Assembly (NCBI GenBank): GCA_013397795.1
Contig: VZTJ01005235.1
Coordinates: 1-64,000, forward strand
DNA length: 64,000 nt
Reading direction: 5' to 3'
From: Orthonyx spaldingii
Lineage: Eukaryota > Chordata > Aves > Passeriformes > Orthonychidae
In this document: positions 39,291 to 53,100 of the stretch, one piece after another
How positions within the stretch are numbered: position 1 is the first letter of the stretch
Layout: each line of letters starts with the position of its first letter
Notes under the pieces: generated by a model
Databases searched by the model: none
Seen by the model: only the letters and a program-made list of their open reading frames with translations
Told to the model about the DNA's origin: nothing
Translations under genes and position numbers: made by a program

Positions 39291-40857
39291 AAGGCACTTC
39301 AAGTTCTAAACACAGTTTTCTGAAGAGGTAGTTTAATTTAGGGCCTTCAGCTTCCTATTTCAAGAGAAGTCTAACTTATTTTTTCGTTGGGGCCTTATTT
39401 AAATTGTTGCAGAGTCACTGTTTTAGAGACATATGCTTAACAGAAAAAAGTCATGCCTAAATGTCTCGTATCTGTTACTGCATTACTGGTTCACAGCAGC
39501 AAGTAAATGCTGACCACTCAGGAAGGCAGTTATTATTGTTGCTGTTGTTATTATTATTAATAATAAATTATTTTTGACAGGGGCAGAAAAGTGATTGTCA
39601 AAGTGTCTTTTTTTTTATCCCTTCATCTCAAGAGACAAGCAAATGGTGGCCTACCAAATACTGACACAATCTGATATTAGCAATTTATTATCTGATTTGT
39701 TGTTTGAGTACGTCTAATGTGGTTTTTTTTCTGGTAGTCTTGGAAGACAAATCAGCAGCTGAAGGTGAGGCCCTTCAAAAAGAGCATCACTTCTTCAAGT
39801 GAATAAGAAGCATAGCCATTTGAGTAACTTTTTCAGATGTTCTGTCATCAGTCTCAGGCTTATTATAATTATCCTTAGTGACTTTAAAATGTCTTTTCTA
39901 GTATTGGAGATTTGGGGTCAGAGAAAAGAGTACTTCAGCTTCCCACACACAGCAAATGTGGCTTCTGTTCAAAATTACCCCAAAACTATTTCTCAGTCAG
40001 AGGAAAATAGTCTTAAATGTTAATGATGGCTCTTACCTTTCAGGTGTTAGTAAAGTGACATGAAAAATAAGTCTATTATCTTAGCTATGGAAGATAAGGC
40101 AAAATGACAGACAATGAAGGATAATGACAAGGAAAGCAGAGTTCAAACATTGTTCTTAGTAATCAACCAATAACAGATATCTGGAATGAATTCTGTGAAT
40201 CTTAACATCTCAGGGTCATCTCCTGTATCATCCTCAGGGGTTGCTTTTTCTATGATTCTATAATTTTACATCCCACAGAGAAGTAGCCTTAGCTTTGACA
40301 TTTCTTTGAGCAGTGAAAGGCTAGAGGTGCTTCCTAGGCCTGACTGGTTGGTGACCAGTGGTTTGCCTGCTTTTACTAGTTTTTGGGGGTTTTTCACTGC
40401 TTTATTGCTTTTACTGAAAAGACCCCTCTTGTTCTGCCTTATGTCTCAGCCTTTATTCAGGTGCAGCTTAGCATCACACAGGCTAATGGATCAGACCACA
40501 GGAACAGCAAGGGTTTGTTTTTCAAGCTTGTCACCAGCCTGCAGGCTGGAAACCTGCAAAAAGTTATGGCTCATGTAAGTAACAGAGATATGGACAGATG
40601 AGAATAACTCCATTAACAGGGGAGAGAGGAAGACAGTAATTACTTCTGGGGGAAAATTCCCTTCAGGCAGAAATTTATCTTTGTGCATGATATCTGCTCA
40701 CAATCTATGTCTTCAAAGGACTTGGGATAGTTCGCATCCCACCTTACTGAAAGCAGGCCCTCTGAATGTGGATGAACTTCACTGTGGCAGTGACCCAGTC
40801 AGTGGCTGTGGTCACAGGAAACAATGGACAATCTGCAACCCCTGCCTTCTGCATGGA

Positions 40858-41500
40858 TGTTAGTGAAGAAGCAGGATGGTTAAACTATTCCCCTCAGAGC
40901 AGTGAATCTGAGGGGGATGGGGGAGACAGGCATTGATACTTTCCCGCTGTTCACAAGTGTCAGTCAGGTTCCATCTCCTCCCCCGTCCCCTTCACAGTTA
41001 TTTTAATATTCATCAGTTGCTCGAAAGTTCTGTTATCGTGTTCTGTTGATTGGTTATCTTAATGTATTGCACCCCTTTGTTTCCCCATTGGATATTCCCC
41101 AATCATGTTTTATTCCCCTATTGGTTTATTCCCCTGTTTCTCCCCTTAGACTGCCCCTTTCTCTCGCCCCTTTTAAACCCCTGCACACCCTCAGATCTCG
41201 GCTTTTTGCGACTACCTTCAAATTTAATAATAAATTTGGAATAAAGCCGCAGAGAGTCCTTCCCTACTTCTTTATCGTCGGGGACTGCCTCCATTTTAAC
41301 AACTTTTTACTGCTAGAGCTGCTTTGGATGAGGGTGAGCTTGTTCGAGCCATTACTAAGGAGACCAGAATTTACATGCCCCAGGGGCTGTGAAAGGTCTA
41401 TAGAGTAACGCGGAACACAGCAGAAGCAAATGCCGCGCTCAAGCTACAGCGCAGCTTGAAAAGACCTGGCAGAAAGAGGCAGCGGCACTTCACCTATTTG
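40858..41500 (+). mobile_element. Probable solo LTR of an endogenous retrovirus
   Basis: A compact promoter-like block with LTR layout. Inverted and direct CCAAT boxes lie at 41049, 41087, 41099 and 41120, a TTTTAAA TATA-like box at 41171-41177, and two AATAAA signals at 41229-41234 and 41240-41245, about 60-70 bp after the TATA element, as in a U3-R junction. CpG content is raised through about 41500. A TG start near 40859 is plausible but I could not fix the CA end or a target-site duplication, and I see no primer-binding site or gag/pol/env coding after it. No assignment to a retroviral class is attempted. Confidence 0.55.
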
Positions 41501-44500
41501 AGAGGAAACTTTGTCTTCTGAAAAAACATTTTCATCCAAGGTTTCGACTTGAAAATTTTCATCCAAAGTATGATATTAAATGTTTTGCCAACCAATGAAA
41601 AAAAATGGAAAACAAAAAAATATTAAAAAGGAAAAAAAAGAAAAGACTATTAAGAAAGCTTGAGGAATGGGAAGCCAGAAAGAGAAATGAGAACTAAAAC
41701 ATAAATGAGTATTGCTTGTTTTAATCAAGTTTTCGGATTATGATTTAAAAAGGAGGAATAAGTATTCCATTGTGGAAATATTTGCCTGTATTTAAACAGC
41801 TGTAATTTTTTCCCTCTTGCATGGGCCTTTCTGTTTAAGTAGTTCTTGCAATATCGTTCTAGCACAGCCTTCTTTTCAGGATAGTAATTAATCCTGTTTA
41901 TTGTTTCATATGTGTTTTATGCAAAAAACAATGTGCTTTGCCTTCCATTAAATTTCTCAAAAGAAATCAAACTGAAAAACAGCCTCTTCTTATCAGCCAT
42001 TTCTGCAGGCAGTAGCTTCTCCTACAACCCCAGAAGGCAGACAGGCAGCATAGCACTGGATGTTCTTGGGTCCCCCCCAGGAGCTGGAGGTAGCAGCCTG
42101 TGCAGCTATTTTGTCCAAGGCTGCTTTCAGGGACACAGCCTGGGATTCTCCAGGCCCTCTGCATCCTGGATACAGCCTACCACTAACAAGCAGATCAACT
42201 TCAGCCCCTGTGCTCAGGCACTTCTGGGCACAGTTTCTGGTTTCTCAGTCAGCTTGTGTTGCTTTTCCAGACAGAGAAGAAAATAGAGCCCAGTAACTCT
42301 CAAATAACATCGTGTTGATGTTCCAGCTATGCAGAGTCTGGGAAAGAGGGAAGTTTTTATCATCTACAACCAGATGTTGGTGACACTGAAATTTCACTTG
42401 TAACTACCTGTGGGATTCACTGGTGATAGTCCCTGAGAGATGAGCACATGATAGATAGTATATGTAGACACGGCCACTCCAGCATCCAGGGGAGCGAGAC
42501 CAAGATACCAGTGTGAGGTCATGACTGCAGCTTAGTTTCCTCCATAGCAACAAGGGTCTGGGAGGACATTTGTGACACCATAAAACTAGTCAATGAGGTA
42601 TCACATTTTGTTCTGGATTTGCATTTATTTCAGTGCGAAAGGTCTATACAGCAAAGACTGTATTTTAAAAGTAAAACCCAATTTCAGAGTAACACTATGG
42701 GGCATCAAAAGCCAAATGTATTTTTGACTATTTACGTGACATCACCAAGTGAATAAATATTTTCCTAAATACTTAGTTTTTTAAAATTGCTTTATCATTG
42801 TATAAGGAGTATAACATTAGTGTCCAAGACAAAAGACTTTTCTTATGTCTAAACAGTACATAGAGCCAGCCTGCATACCCTTCACATTACTCTGCCCCAG
42901 GCTATTGGCATAAACCGTGTGCCTGGACCTCTTTTCAGGAAGTAAAGTGAGTAACTTCCATACAAAGGAGAAAAATAATTTAAATTCCTAATGTGTTGGA
43001 ATTTGGGCTGAAACATTCTTCACCTATGGCTAAGCATGGTGTTCTTCCATCTAAAACTAGTGGTCTCAGACACCACCTTCCTAGATACAGGTTATCAGAG
43101 AAACAAACATAAGATGGAGAAGCTCAGTTATGGGAAAAGCTGTGGTGTCAGAAGATCCTTCAACAGCCCTTCATTTAGGGCTGTCTCAAAGACAACAAAA
43201 GCAGGCTTGAAATATATCACTGTATTTAACACCTTGAGCCACCTGGAAAAACTTCTATCTGTTGTAGTACCATCTGGCTGCAAATAACCTGAGCCTGAAT
43301 TCAAACCTGATCTTTAGGTATGGTAACCTCCTGCAGCTGCAATTTGCTTCTTCTCCTGAGGCAGGTAAAGTTTAGCTAGGATCAGGAAATACCAGGGTAA
43401 GTGATTCAGGCTACAGTCTCTGCTAGGTAACTGCTGTCATCAGAGATTGTTAGTATTTTTACTCGCTTAACTAAAGTAAACTATGGATTAACCATTTCAA
43501 TACAGTGGAAGGGTACCAGCTGGAGTTGAAAAGTTAGACTTTGTAGGGGTTGCCCTGGAATTTAATGCTCACAGTGCCTTCTGTTAACTACATAATTTTA
43601 GGTCTAAGTCATGTAAGCACCACTGGCTAAGGCAAAGCAGTGGGGGTGATATCACAGTGCCTCTGCATATAATTGCAGATTACTGCTGTCTAGATATAGC
43701 TAGATCTGCTCAGAGGTATTGGGGTGGACACTGGTAGGGGACTCCAGCAAATGAGGATTACTTGCTTGAGCTGTACTAGAGACTTAATGCAGACTTCAGT
43801 AACTGTGCACAGTATTATAACTGGTTTGGAAGTCTTCATCCATGTCTTACCTCTTTCTATAGAAAATCAGTGGGTTAACTTAATGATAACATTGGGATTA
43901 ATACTTGTTCTGGCAGGGAAGACAAGCAGCAAGAGTTATTTTTTTGAAGAAAATTTTTCAAGACTACATGTATGCTTTGTAGAGGTATGTGCTACTACCG
44001 TTATGTGAAGAACTGATTTGCTAATCTGGATTAAGGTTGACTATTCAAAGAGAAAATCTTAAATCAATATGAAAATAAGTGAATCAAATTATAAAAGCCA
44101 TAGTTTACTATGAGTTTAGGCTTCAAACCATCAGACTGATGTCCTGTTTAGGCAGTCAGGATCTGGTTCGGCAGCTGAAACCATCCCACATGCTAAATTT
44201 ACATTTTGTATGTCTGGCTTCAGAGCAAATAACACTGCTAGGCCCATATAAATGACAGATAGAATGGCTGAGAGTAGTTTAGGGCTGACCATTGGGACCA
44301 GCAATCAGTCAAGGACCGAGGTCCATATGAACATGCAAAATTGGGTTGATGGGGTTACTGGAACACATCCACAGATTATCCTGGCTGAACTTTCTGGCTG
44401 GATGGAGCACAGCCACTGAGAGGGTTGGAGCTGATGAGGTTGAAGGTGTGCTGCATGCTTACTTATACTTGGAATAGATCTCCACTTCCTGGAAAACCAA

Positions 44501-45714
44501 AGAGCATCACTGACAGAGACTGATACTTTGCTTGACCTTAACAGACAGTGGTGATTGCCATTAGTTTGTTTATACTTAAACTCAGGGAAAACTGAAAATA
44601 TTCAGATGAAAATTGTATGTAACCAAGTTGGGAATGGGGTAGAGTTTTGGTGTGCTTTACCAATCCAGGCAAGAAATAAATCAGCCTAGGAATTTTAGGG
44701 TTTTTTACCCCTTGATCCCTACTCATAAGTATTTGTGACATTATTGTTAAAAGCTCACAACAGAGAGACTATTGATGTCACTGTGTTTTTTCTATGTTAA
44801 ATATTTTCCTGGTAGAACTGGGAGGTATGGAAAGCAATTCAAGACACTTAAACTAATGAGCTATTTCCTCTCCTTATAGCACTTACAATAATTGTCTTGG
44901 GGAGGGTGAAGAGTTATTCCTGGCAATAATTTAATGTGTTCTCTTCATTTATTCCTTTCAACGATATCAAGGTTGTCTGTAATAAATGACTATTCTACAG
45001 CTGACAGCTTTGATAACACTGTTTGCTTCCCATAATAAATAAGATCAGCCTTCAGTGCCACTTTCATTGACATTTATCTTGTGACACTACAGGTTTTTTA
45101 ATCAGTGCAAGGCCAAACACAGACCTTACTGTGTTTGTGACAGGTCCTGAGCTTGACTGTATAGCTGCTACTGCAGTGAATAAACATCTGCTCCCTTTAC
45201 CTAATAAGCAAAGACTAGCTGACATCAAGTGGTGTGCAAACGAAAAAAGAGGGGAGAGGTTGCATGAGCAATGTCTAAGATGTCAAAAGTGAATCTTTCA
45301 ATAGCAGGATAAAAAGTAGGAGAGCAATCATGACCTGCTCTGCATGCACTTCCTGACCTCCCATGTTTTTCCACTGTCTGCCTGGGGACAATGAGAAGCT
45401 AGCTCTGTGCTTCGAATAATGAGTGTGGTATCTCTGCTCAGAGAACCCAGAAGATTCATGCCAGGCTTGGGTCTGAGTTACTGTCATTTCCCTTAGAGAC
45501 ACTATTTGCAAAACTCAGAACTGGTTGAAGAGTTAATGATAAGCTACTAACAAGAGGACTGCTGTTCAGAAGGCAGAACCCTTCCACTATTGTCTTGAAA
45601 TTTCTGAAGAAATAAGGTTTGTCTTAGCCAATACACTGTTAATAGCAGTTAATACACAGTATGAAATCTGTAAATCCAAGCAATTATTTTAGCTTACATA
45701 CTGAAAGAAATCTA
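41501..45714. other. Intergenic DNA, no gene recognised
   Basis: An A-rich patch (41585-41645) follows the LTR. A less AT-rich stretch at about 42000-42300 is open in two plus frames but shows no known domain. Nothing else is recognised. Confidence 0.55.
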
Positions 45715-45860
45715 CTTCAAAGACAGATTGGATGGGGCTTTGAGCAACCTGTTCTAGTGGAAAGCATCCCAGCCTATGGCAGGGGGATTGCAACTAGAGG
45801 TTCTTTCAGGTCATTTTCAATCCTAACCATTCTAGGAGTTTATGAATTCATGAAGTGAAC
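45715..45860 (+). mobile_element. CR1 LINE 3'-end fragment, plus strand
   Basis: Short copy of the CR1 3' terminus, recognised by 'agattggatggggctttgag', 'cctatggcaggggga' and the terminal 'aaccattctaggagtttatg'. Truncated to under 150 bp. Confidence 0.88.
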
Positions 45861-48800
45861 TTATAAAAGACTGGAATCCAGAGGATTTAACAAATTAAAA
45901 AATCCAATATCTTGTCTCAAAAATTAAACAGCTTAATTCACTTAAAATTTTAATGTAAAAATTAAGGTCCACTGTACTTGAATTAAAAATAACTTTTATT
46001 CAACAGAATTTTTTTTGAGATTGGAAAGTAAATACAACTTTAGAAGCTGTACAAATTGACTGATGGTGTCAAAAGCTTTTTGACCCTTTTGAGTTTTCCT
46101 TTCACCACGGATCTCTCAAACCTCCCACAGTGGATGGACACAGGAACATTTTATTTGGAAACTGGATCTATAAATCAGTTTCTTGCTGATGTCCAATAAA
46201 ATAGGAATTCTTCTTAGTAAAGTTAAACATGGAGCAGAATAGACTCAAATTTTCAGTTATTATCTGGGAGCCATGGCCTTGCAAGAGCAATCAAATGTTG
46301 TGAGGATGGAAGATCAACAAGACAAGACTCAAGATCTGTTGAGCTGCACTGCATGGAGGCTCTCCTCCAGAGGAAGAGTTAAGTGGCAGAAGGAAGTAGT
46401 GTGCAAATGATCAATAGTTTCCTGGGGTAGTGGGGAGAACTGACAAAAAGCAAGGGGACAAAACCTAAATTATGGAGTGCACAAGTTTTTACATGGAACT
46501 TTCTGTGATGGAAAGCAATCCTAAAATAATTTAAGCAGGCTTAATGAGTGTCTGTATCAAGCTACCATATCTCCACTGTGCTAGGAGTTTTAATGCATGG
46601 GCCTAAATAGCTCATTCATATACAAAGAACTGGAAAGCACCCTCCCTAGAGACTGAGTTAATGGATCCTCAGAATAACATGCCTTAGCTCCTCTTGAAAC
46701 TGTGTTGAGTTCTGGTGATATAGTTTTGCCCTTTATGCTTGTGATTCTCTTTCTTTGAGTTATTTTTGCCTTGAACACGTGACCAGCTTCTACTGTTAGG
46801 AATATAGCTAACCTGATTTTTTTAATATATTGAAGTCTAGAAATAAGCAGAATGCTGCTGATAAATATATAATTAAGAATAGTCTTATCTTCCACTCCTT
46901 AACGTGACAGATGTGTAGAATAACTTACATCTGTGATGCTGGAACAACAAAAATAGGAATGAGCAGTCTGTTCCCTGACATTTTGCTGAAAATGAAAATA
47001 GGCACCTTCACATTATTCAGTTTCATGTGATAGAAAAATTTCAGGATCCTGAATGTCTTCATGGCTCCAGAGATTAGTAATGCATTACAACTGGCTTACA
47101 AAGCCAGAAAGTTTAAACTGGCCATCCAAGCTGAACAAAAAGAAATTTGAATGGCTTTGCAAGTCATGTGTTTCTTATGAATCAATCTAATAAACAGAAT
47201 CTTACACTACTCTTTATTTATTGGTTAGAATAGCACAATTGTATGTGCTATTATTGTAGCTTTCCTTCACACTTGTGCTGCCACTTCATAGGCTTCCCTC
47301 TTTTAATTTCTATTATTTAGTTTTATTTAATTGCTGCTATTTTATAAACCAGTAGACTTAATTTCATTTCAATATAATATGAAAAGATGCTTCCATTGTA
47401 AACGCTCAAGGGGAAAGTAGGGTGTGGTATCTATAGCTTACTCAGTAACCTGGACCTAACTGGCCTCTGCTTGAACCTAATGCTATTTAGATGCTTTGGC
47501 ATTTCTCACACTTCTAAAATGGCTATGTTCCCAGGAATAGTTACTGAGCATATGAGTTCCTTTCAGCAATTCTCCAAGCCCTGAATACAATCACATTTTC
47601 TGCAGTCCAATTCTATGCCTAGAGCAGTGACAGCCCTTTCTTAAAATACAGCCTTCCTTCACCTCAGTCCATCTTGGACAAATATCTGGAAATTGATACG
47701 CAAACTTACAAACTTACGTGGGATAAAAATGGCTAGTTCTTAGGAAAATTAGTTGTTTAAACTTCTCAGCATCCTACTATACCCTACTATATCTAAAGGT
47801 ATAACTTCAGCCTTTTAATCTTAGTTCTCTCCAGGGTTAAACTACAAATTCCGAAGCCACAAAATGGTTTTTATTTCTATAAATTTATTAGAAACTCTAA
47901 ACTATGAAACAATGAGAGCACCAGATCTCTGTCCATTCCCATTAGCAAGACTGAAACCTGGAACAATATTGGCATTACTGAAAGAGGAAGCTAGATACAA
48001 GTGGTATCTGAGGTGGAGTAGACAAATCAGTCATGGCACTGACATAATTTTGGCCTATTGAGCACAGTTCCCCTGCAGCAACCTTGGGCTAGTGTATGTA
48101 GCCTGACATATAGTAAAACAGTAGATTTTCATGGCAGCTACTGAAATAAGGGACATTTTAAGGGTTTGGGGTTTTTTCTCTCTTTTTTTAAGAGAGAGGC
48201 AGAAGGGAACTCAGAGAAACACTTGTTTACCATAGGATGAAAATGGGGGAGATACTAGCAAAAGACACAACTAAAACACTACAAATCCCTTTTTATTTGT
48301 TTGAATATATGCAATAATATTTTTTATAAAGTGTTGCTTCTCTTCTAGTATCCCTTGGCTTTCCAAGCAAAATATGTGTAATATACCCCAAAAGCTTATA
48401 GACATGACTGCTGTTGAAAAGATTACCTTACCTATGCTTAACTGTCTTTCTCCAGCCTGAACTCCTAAAGCCCTCAATGGCTTCTACTCCCTCATGCATT
48501 AAGCCCCTTCAGTGATCAGACGGTCTTTGCTATATCCCCTTACAACCAAGTGCAATGAGAAGTAACACGCACCCATTAATTCTAACTGCTAGGAAAGACC
48601 CTGATGTTTGCTTTTGACAAGTCCAAATGTGGAATCAGGTGCTAGAACCCAAAGCAGAAAACCACTCTCTTCTTCATTTTTACTGAGCCCTCTAAGCAAA
48701 ACAAAACAAAACAACAACAGACAACAAAAAAGCACCAGTCCAGTCACCCCTGCCTCCCCTCAAAAAACCAAAACAAAACAAAATACAAACCAAAAACCTG

Positions 48801-49094
48801 GAAGTCAGGTGTAGATTAAAGAAACTGAAAGAGACTGAGTGGAAGGGAAACAGGCAGACAGAACAGGCATGGAAAAGGTGTTATCAGATTAAAGTGAAGG
48901 AGATCCTGAAGAATTCAACTAGTAGAGAGTGAACTAGAAAGGATCTAGGTTCAAGCAAAGAGAGATGGAAAATATATGGCTTCTTGGTCTTACACAATGG
49001 TTCTTAATGGCTTGTAGTTATAATGGGGAACTTAACAGCTGACTGGACTGTAAGTGAAAGAGGAGAAAGAAGAAGAAACAACTTTTTAAACTTT
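45861..49094. other. Intergenic DNA, no gene recognised
   Basis: AT-rich sequence. It contains a short TCTCTCTT/AAGAGAGA hairpin at 48177-48197 and an A/C-rich tract at 48697-48800. No coding, RNA or CR1 features seen in the remainder. Confidence 0.6.
48697..48800 (+). repeat. AAAAC-rich simple repeat
   Basis: Two AAAAC/AAC runs separated by about 40 bp of unique sequence. Confidence 0.8.
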
Positions 49095-49197
49095 TTTTTG
49101 GCAGCCTATTCAGTGGAAGGTGTCCCTTCCCATGATAGGAGGAGTGAACAAGTGTTAAGGTCTTTTCCAAACCAAACCATTCTATGAGTTCAACATT
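49095..49197 (+). mobile_element. CR1 LINE 3'-end fragment, plus strand
   Basis: About 100 bp matching the CR1 3' end ('agtggaaggtgtcccttccc', then 'aaaccattctatgag'). Heavily truncated. Confidence 0.85.
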
Positions 49198-50017
49198 ATT
49201 GGACTTCGACTGGCACTTCACTGACAGAATGGAAATTAGTCATTCATTAGTAAGCTCAGGACTAACAGAGTAAGAAAAGTAAGACTGAAACAACAACGCT
49301 TAAAAGAAGGCAGGAATTGAAAGACATGGGTGAGAGAAATTATGCTGAGTCAGGAAGCTATTTGATGTGAGAAAGAAAGCAATTGAATGTGAAAAAGTAA
49401 GATGTGGTTGAAACTAAAGCCTGTGATAACATAATTAAATGTAACATTGAAAATACAGAGCAAGACAGTTTGAGTTGAGCTTCAAAGAGCTGCATTTCTT
49501 CTTGCAACACTCTCCAAACTTTTGAGTGCTTAATTTTTGGATCTGCTATTGGAGTGGATACATACCGCTTGCAGTAAAAGGTAATTTTGCTAAGAAGGAA
49601 AGAGGTAGCAGGCCTGAATCTTAACTGAATACTTCTTCTGCCTTGTTTCTGTCCTTTAGTTGCAGTTGTTATAGCATAAAATGAACATTTTCTCCAAAGA
49701 CTTGAACCAAGGTTTAAAGCCACTGAGTTCCAGTGTTATAAGCCATGTGGTTAAGAACGTTTTCATCATATGCTACAAGGGTTTAACTTTTTGTCATGTA
49801 TGTTAGTCCTGGAAATGGTAAGAAAAATTGGAAGGGTTCACTTGCAAAAGTTATGTTTATCCCATGACTTACCTTCCCAAGTCTTTTTTACAGAGAAATA
49901 CTGCTTATATACATAGCAGGAAGACATGAAGTTGCACTAACAACTATGATAATTTAGATAATTAGTAATTTAAAAAGAAAAGTTCAACCAAAGGAACTGT
50001 TTTTCACAGTACAAAAT
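49198..50017. other. Spacer between CR1 fragments
   Basis: AT-rich sequence; the minus-strand open frame at 49358-49723 matches nothing I know and is read as chance. Confidence 0.55.
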
Positions 50018-50100
50018 TGTACAATCATGGAATTGTTTAGGTTGGAAAAGAGCTTCAGGATCATCAAGTCCAACCACTCACAGCAGGGAGAGAAAGATGC
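50018..50100 (-). mobile_element. CR1 LINE 3'-end fragment, minus strand
   Basis: Begins with the reverse-complement CR1 tail: 'tttaggttggaaaagagctt' followed by 'gatcatcaagtccaacca'. About 80 bp remain. Confidence 0.88.
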
Positions 50101-53100
50101 TCAATGGTTGAGCCAGGTGCAAGGAATCAGTTCAACCAAAAGTATAAAATCATTGTAGAACAGCTTTTTTCCCCCACCAGTGCTATCCACGTGGGGTGCA
50201 CCTATGTAGGAAAAGACCCTACTGAGAAAGCAAGATAGGGCTGTACAACTGATCAGCATCCTCAGGCTGCACCAGGTAAAACTGAAGATACAACAGGCAC
50301 AAATGTACTTGTACTTTGGCAAATCACCAGGAAGTTTAAAGCACATAACAGAATACATTAAAAACACAGACTCTCTAGAAATCTCTGCCTTGTCACAAAG
50401 CTTCATTGCATTCCTGAGCCATTAAGAATTGCTACAGCATTTTTCACCCAGCCATGACCCATTCACTCAGCTGACCCAGGACACAGTACAGGACTGCTCA
50501 TGACCAAGACTCAACTGAGTAAGGCTACATTTGAGTATTTAGTGTTGCTGACACGCTGTGAAAAGTAGGGGAATTGGAAAAAACCATAAAGTGTAAGTTT
50601 AGCATGTTCCTATGTGCTCAGGACAAGTTCTCCAAAATAATTCGTTTTATAAATAGAACAGTATATAGTTTCTGAGACGACCCTCCTGTACTGTCAGCCA
50701 ATTCACCTATTCCTTTTCTTTACAAGTTGCTAAGGAAATTTTAGAGAAACATGCTAATTTTAACATGTGAGTTTATCTTGCTAGAATGACTGAAAGTTGT
50801 ACTCTTAAACCTAAACAAAAACTGTTGCTGCATGGAAGAATAATTTTTGTACTTGGGAGGCATACTCTTGATGCTTTCATAAGGATACGTGAGGATTATG
50901 CGAAGAAAGACCCTGGTGTTACAGGTCACAAAGGTGGTTGTGCTTTCACTAGCAAGGAAAATCCTTCCTGGACAGAGGTAAACAGAGTATATTTTGGTAG
51001 CAAAGTACCACAAACTGAAGTAGTGATAACCTCTGGTAATAACAAAGTATGTCATAATTCTACATCCAGATAAGCAAAAATAAGGCTTGAAAAGTTTCTG
51101 ACTGAGAGACCAAGTTGAATTCACTGTACAGATAAGAACACGATACATAAAGGCCTGAAGTGATTTTCCTGAGAGCCTCAGAATATCTCAAAAGAGAAGT
51201 AAAGTCTTCTGAACACTAATTCAGTATTGACTGTGTTACACTGATGCACCCTGCTTTTTCCCTTGAGGTTCCTTCCCCTCTTCAGGACAAGAAATTATAC
51301 TTACATAGCATTTCTACATCAGTATGTCACAGACTAAATATCATCCCCACAAATTTTCTCTGACTAATGTGTAAAATATCTTTCACCTGATCTTTCCACT
51401 ATAGATGCTTTTTTAAACTCAGGCTGAGACTTTTAACAGAATAAAACTACCCATGCTTGTGTGTAGGTCCAACTCTGATAGCAGGAAACATGAAAATGGT
51501 TCCAGCAAAGTAGTGACATCCAGAAGTGATGTCACAATAAAATAACATTCAATTTCATAGCAAAACCCATCCCCATATTCAAGCTTTATGTCATGAGCTA
51601 TCTGTGATATTAGAAGGGCAGACAGTCAAAGGTTTAAGAAATACAACTAGGCAACTCTCACATTTCCTCCTGTAATACGTCAGAATTGCAAAGGATGAGC
51701 ATGATTCACAGGATGCTGTTATTCTTCTCCTTCCTTATGTGTCAGATCTGACCAATTATAAAAGCATGACTTGGGTTTTTTTATGTAAATGGGATGTAGC
51801 CCAATGCTTGGGCCTGGTGTGAGGGTTTTGGTAAAAAAACACAGGATGGTTGAACATTTTTTGCCCCAAGAAAAAGGAAAGTTTTAAATTTAGACTTGCA
51901 TTGATTAGCGTTCTGTATCTGAAAAACTGACACACGTTATTAATTTCACAACAGCTAAAGGACTCTATTCAGTTGCTGCTTTAGGAGCACATCTCAATGA
52001 AACAGCTTTTCAATCAGTGGCTCAAAATCCTTGGGAAATCTGTGGCCTGTTTCTTAGGCTTCCTTTGCCAACTGGTCTGTATAAACTATTGTCAGTAGAT
52101 TTCAAACTATTGTGCAGTGATGGATCTCTCTGTAGGAAAATATGGTGAAGTTCACAATTGGGAAAAAAGATTAAACTACTGGACTTGGAAGTTGTTGAGG
52201 TGGCTGCATGCTCTCGGGTGTTGCACAGAATTCTACACACAGTCTCCAGTGTTGCCTACAGCCTTATAAAAATCTATACCACTGTAACTCTGAGATGAAT
52301 GCCTACCACAGTCTTTAAGATCCTAAGCTTGACCCATAGGTGCAGTATGTATGTAAAGTAAAATGGTATTTACAATCTCTTCCCAGGGGCAGTAACGGCT
52401 AAGGAAATCATGCGTGAATATGGGTAAAGCAACAGAGAAAATATAATAATGCTTTAGATACATTTCTGTGTTCTCTATGTGCAATGATTAATGCCTCTGG
52501 AGTCAGTATATAAACACCAGTTGCTCTGAACACTTTGAAAAACTGAACTTTCTCTGTATGCCTTCAGTTCTGATTCATCTGGGTTCTTGTACAAGCCTGT
52601 GAAACAGCAAGTGCAGCAGTCTCATCTCCTCCCTTTAAACAAAGCCAAGAAAATAATAATCTGTGTTTCTGAATGTTGTGCCTGCATTCCTTTTTCTGCT
52701 CTCTTCTCCCAGACTCGAGGAGTTCCAGAATGGCATTAATAGCTTTCAGGTGTCACTGAGACAGTGTGTCAAAACTGACAGAAGTAAAATGCCCTGGTAC
52801 TTTCTCACCACCATGTTCATATTCCACTGTTCACAAGATTTTGGACACAGGACAATGCATAGCAGTGGTATTCCTCCTGAGACTGCTAGGGAGGTAACAG
52901 TTGGTCAGTGCAAGGTACCTTTGATAGATATTTCAGACTTTCACAGTTCTTTTTCTTACAGCTGCATAGAGTCTTAAATTTGGAGAAAGTCTGCCTTGGG
53001 GTGAACTTCCTACACATAGCCCCAGATGAAATTTCTGACTTTGCTTATCACCCAAACTTCTCCAATTCCATAAACATGCATCAGGCTTCATTTTGTTAGT

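Larger units (their letters stand above)
33107..40857. other. Intergenic DNA downstream of TYRP1
   Basis: Mostly AT-rich sequence without a recognised gene or CR1 copy. Contents noted: two adjacent 14-bp copies at 33531-33558, a CCAAT-bearing local duplication at 34516-34556, an A/C-rich patch at 35949-35990, a GC-rich patch at 39175-39290 and an ATT-rich patch at 39530-39575. Short open frames around 40306-40601 are unrecognised and may belong with the LTR region that follows. Confidence 0.55.

Noticed and set aside
41912..42296. Two overlapping open frames of 78 and 124 residues
   Set aside because: No recognised domain, and no flanking exon signals that make sense. Treated as chance or old repeat.
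50741..51148. Overlapping open frames on both strands (135 residues minus, 95 residues plus)
   Set aside because: No known domain, no splice or promoter context, and composition like the surrounding AT-rich DNA. Overlap of open frames on both strands is common by chance.
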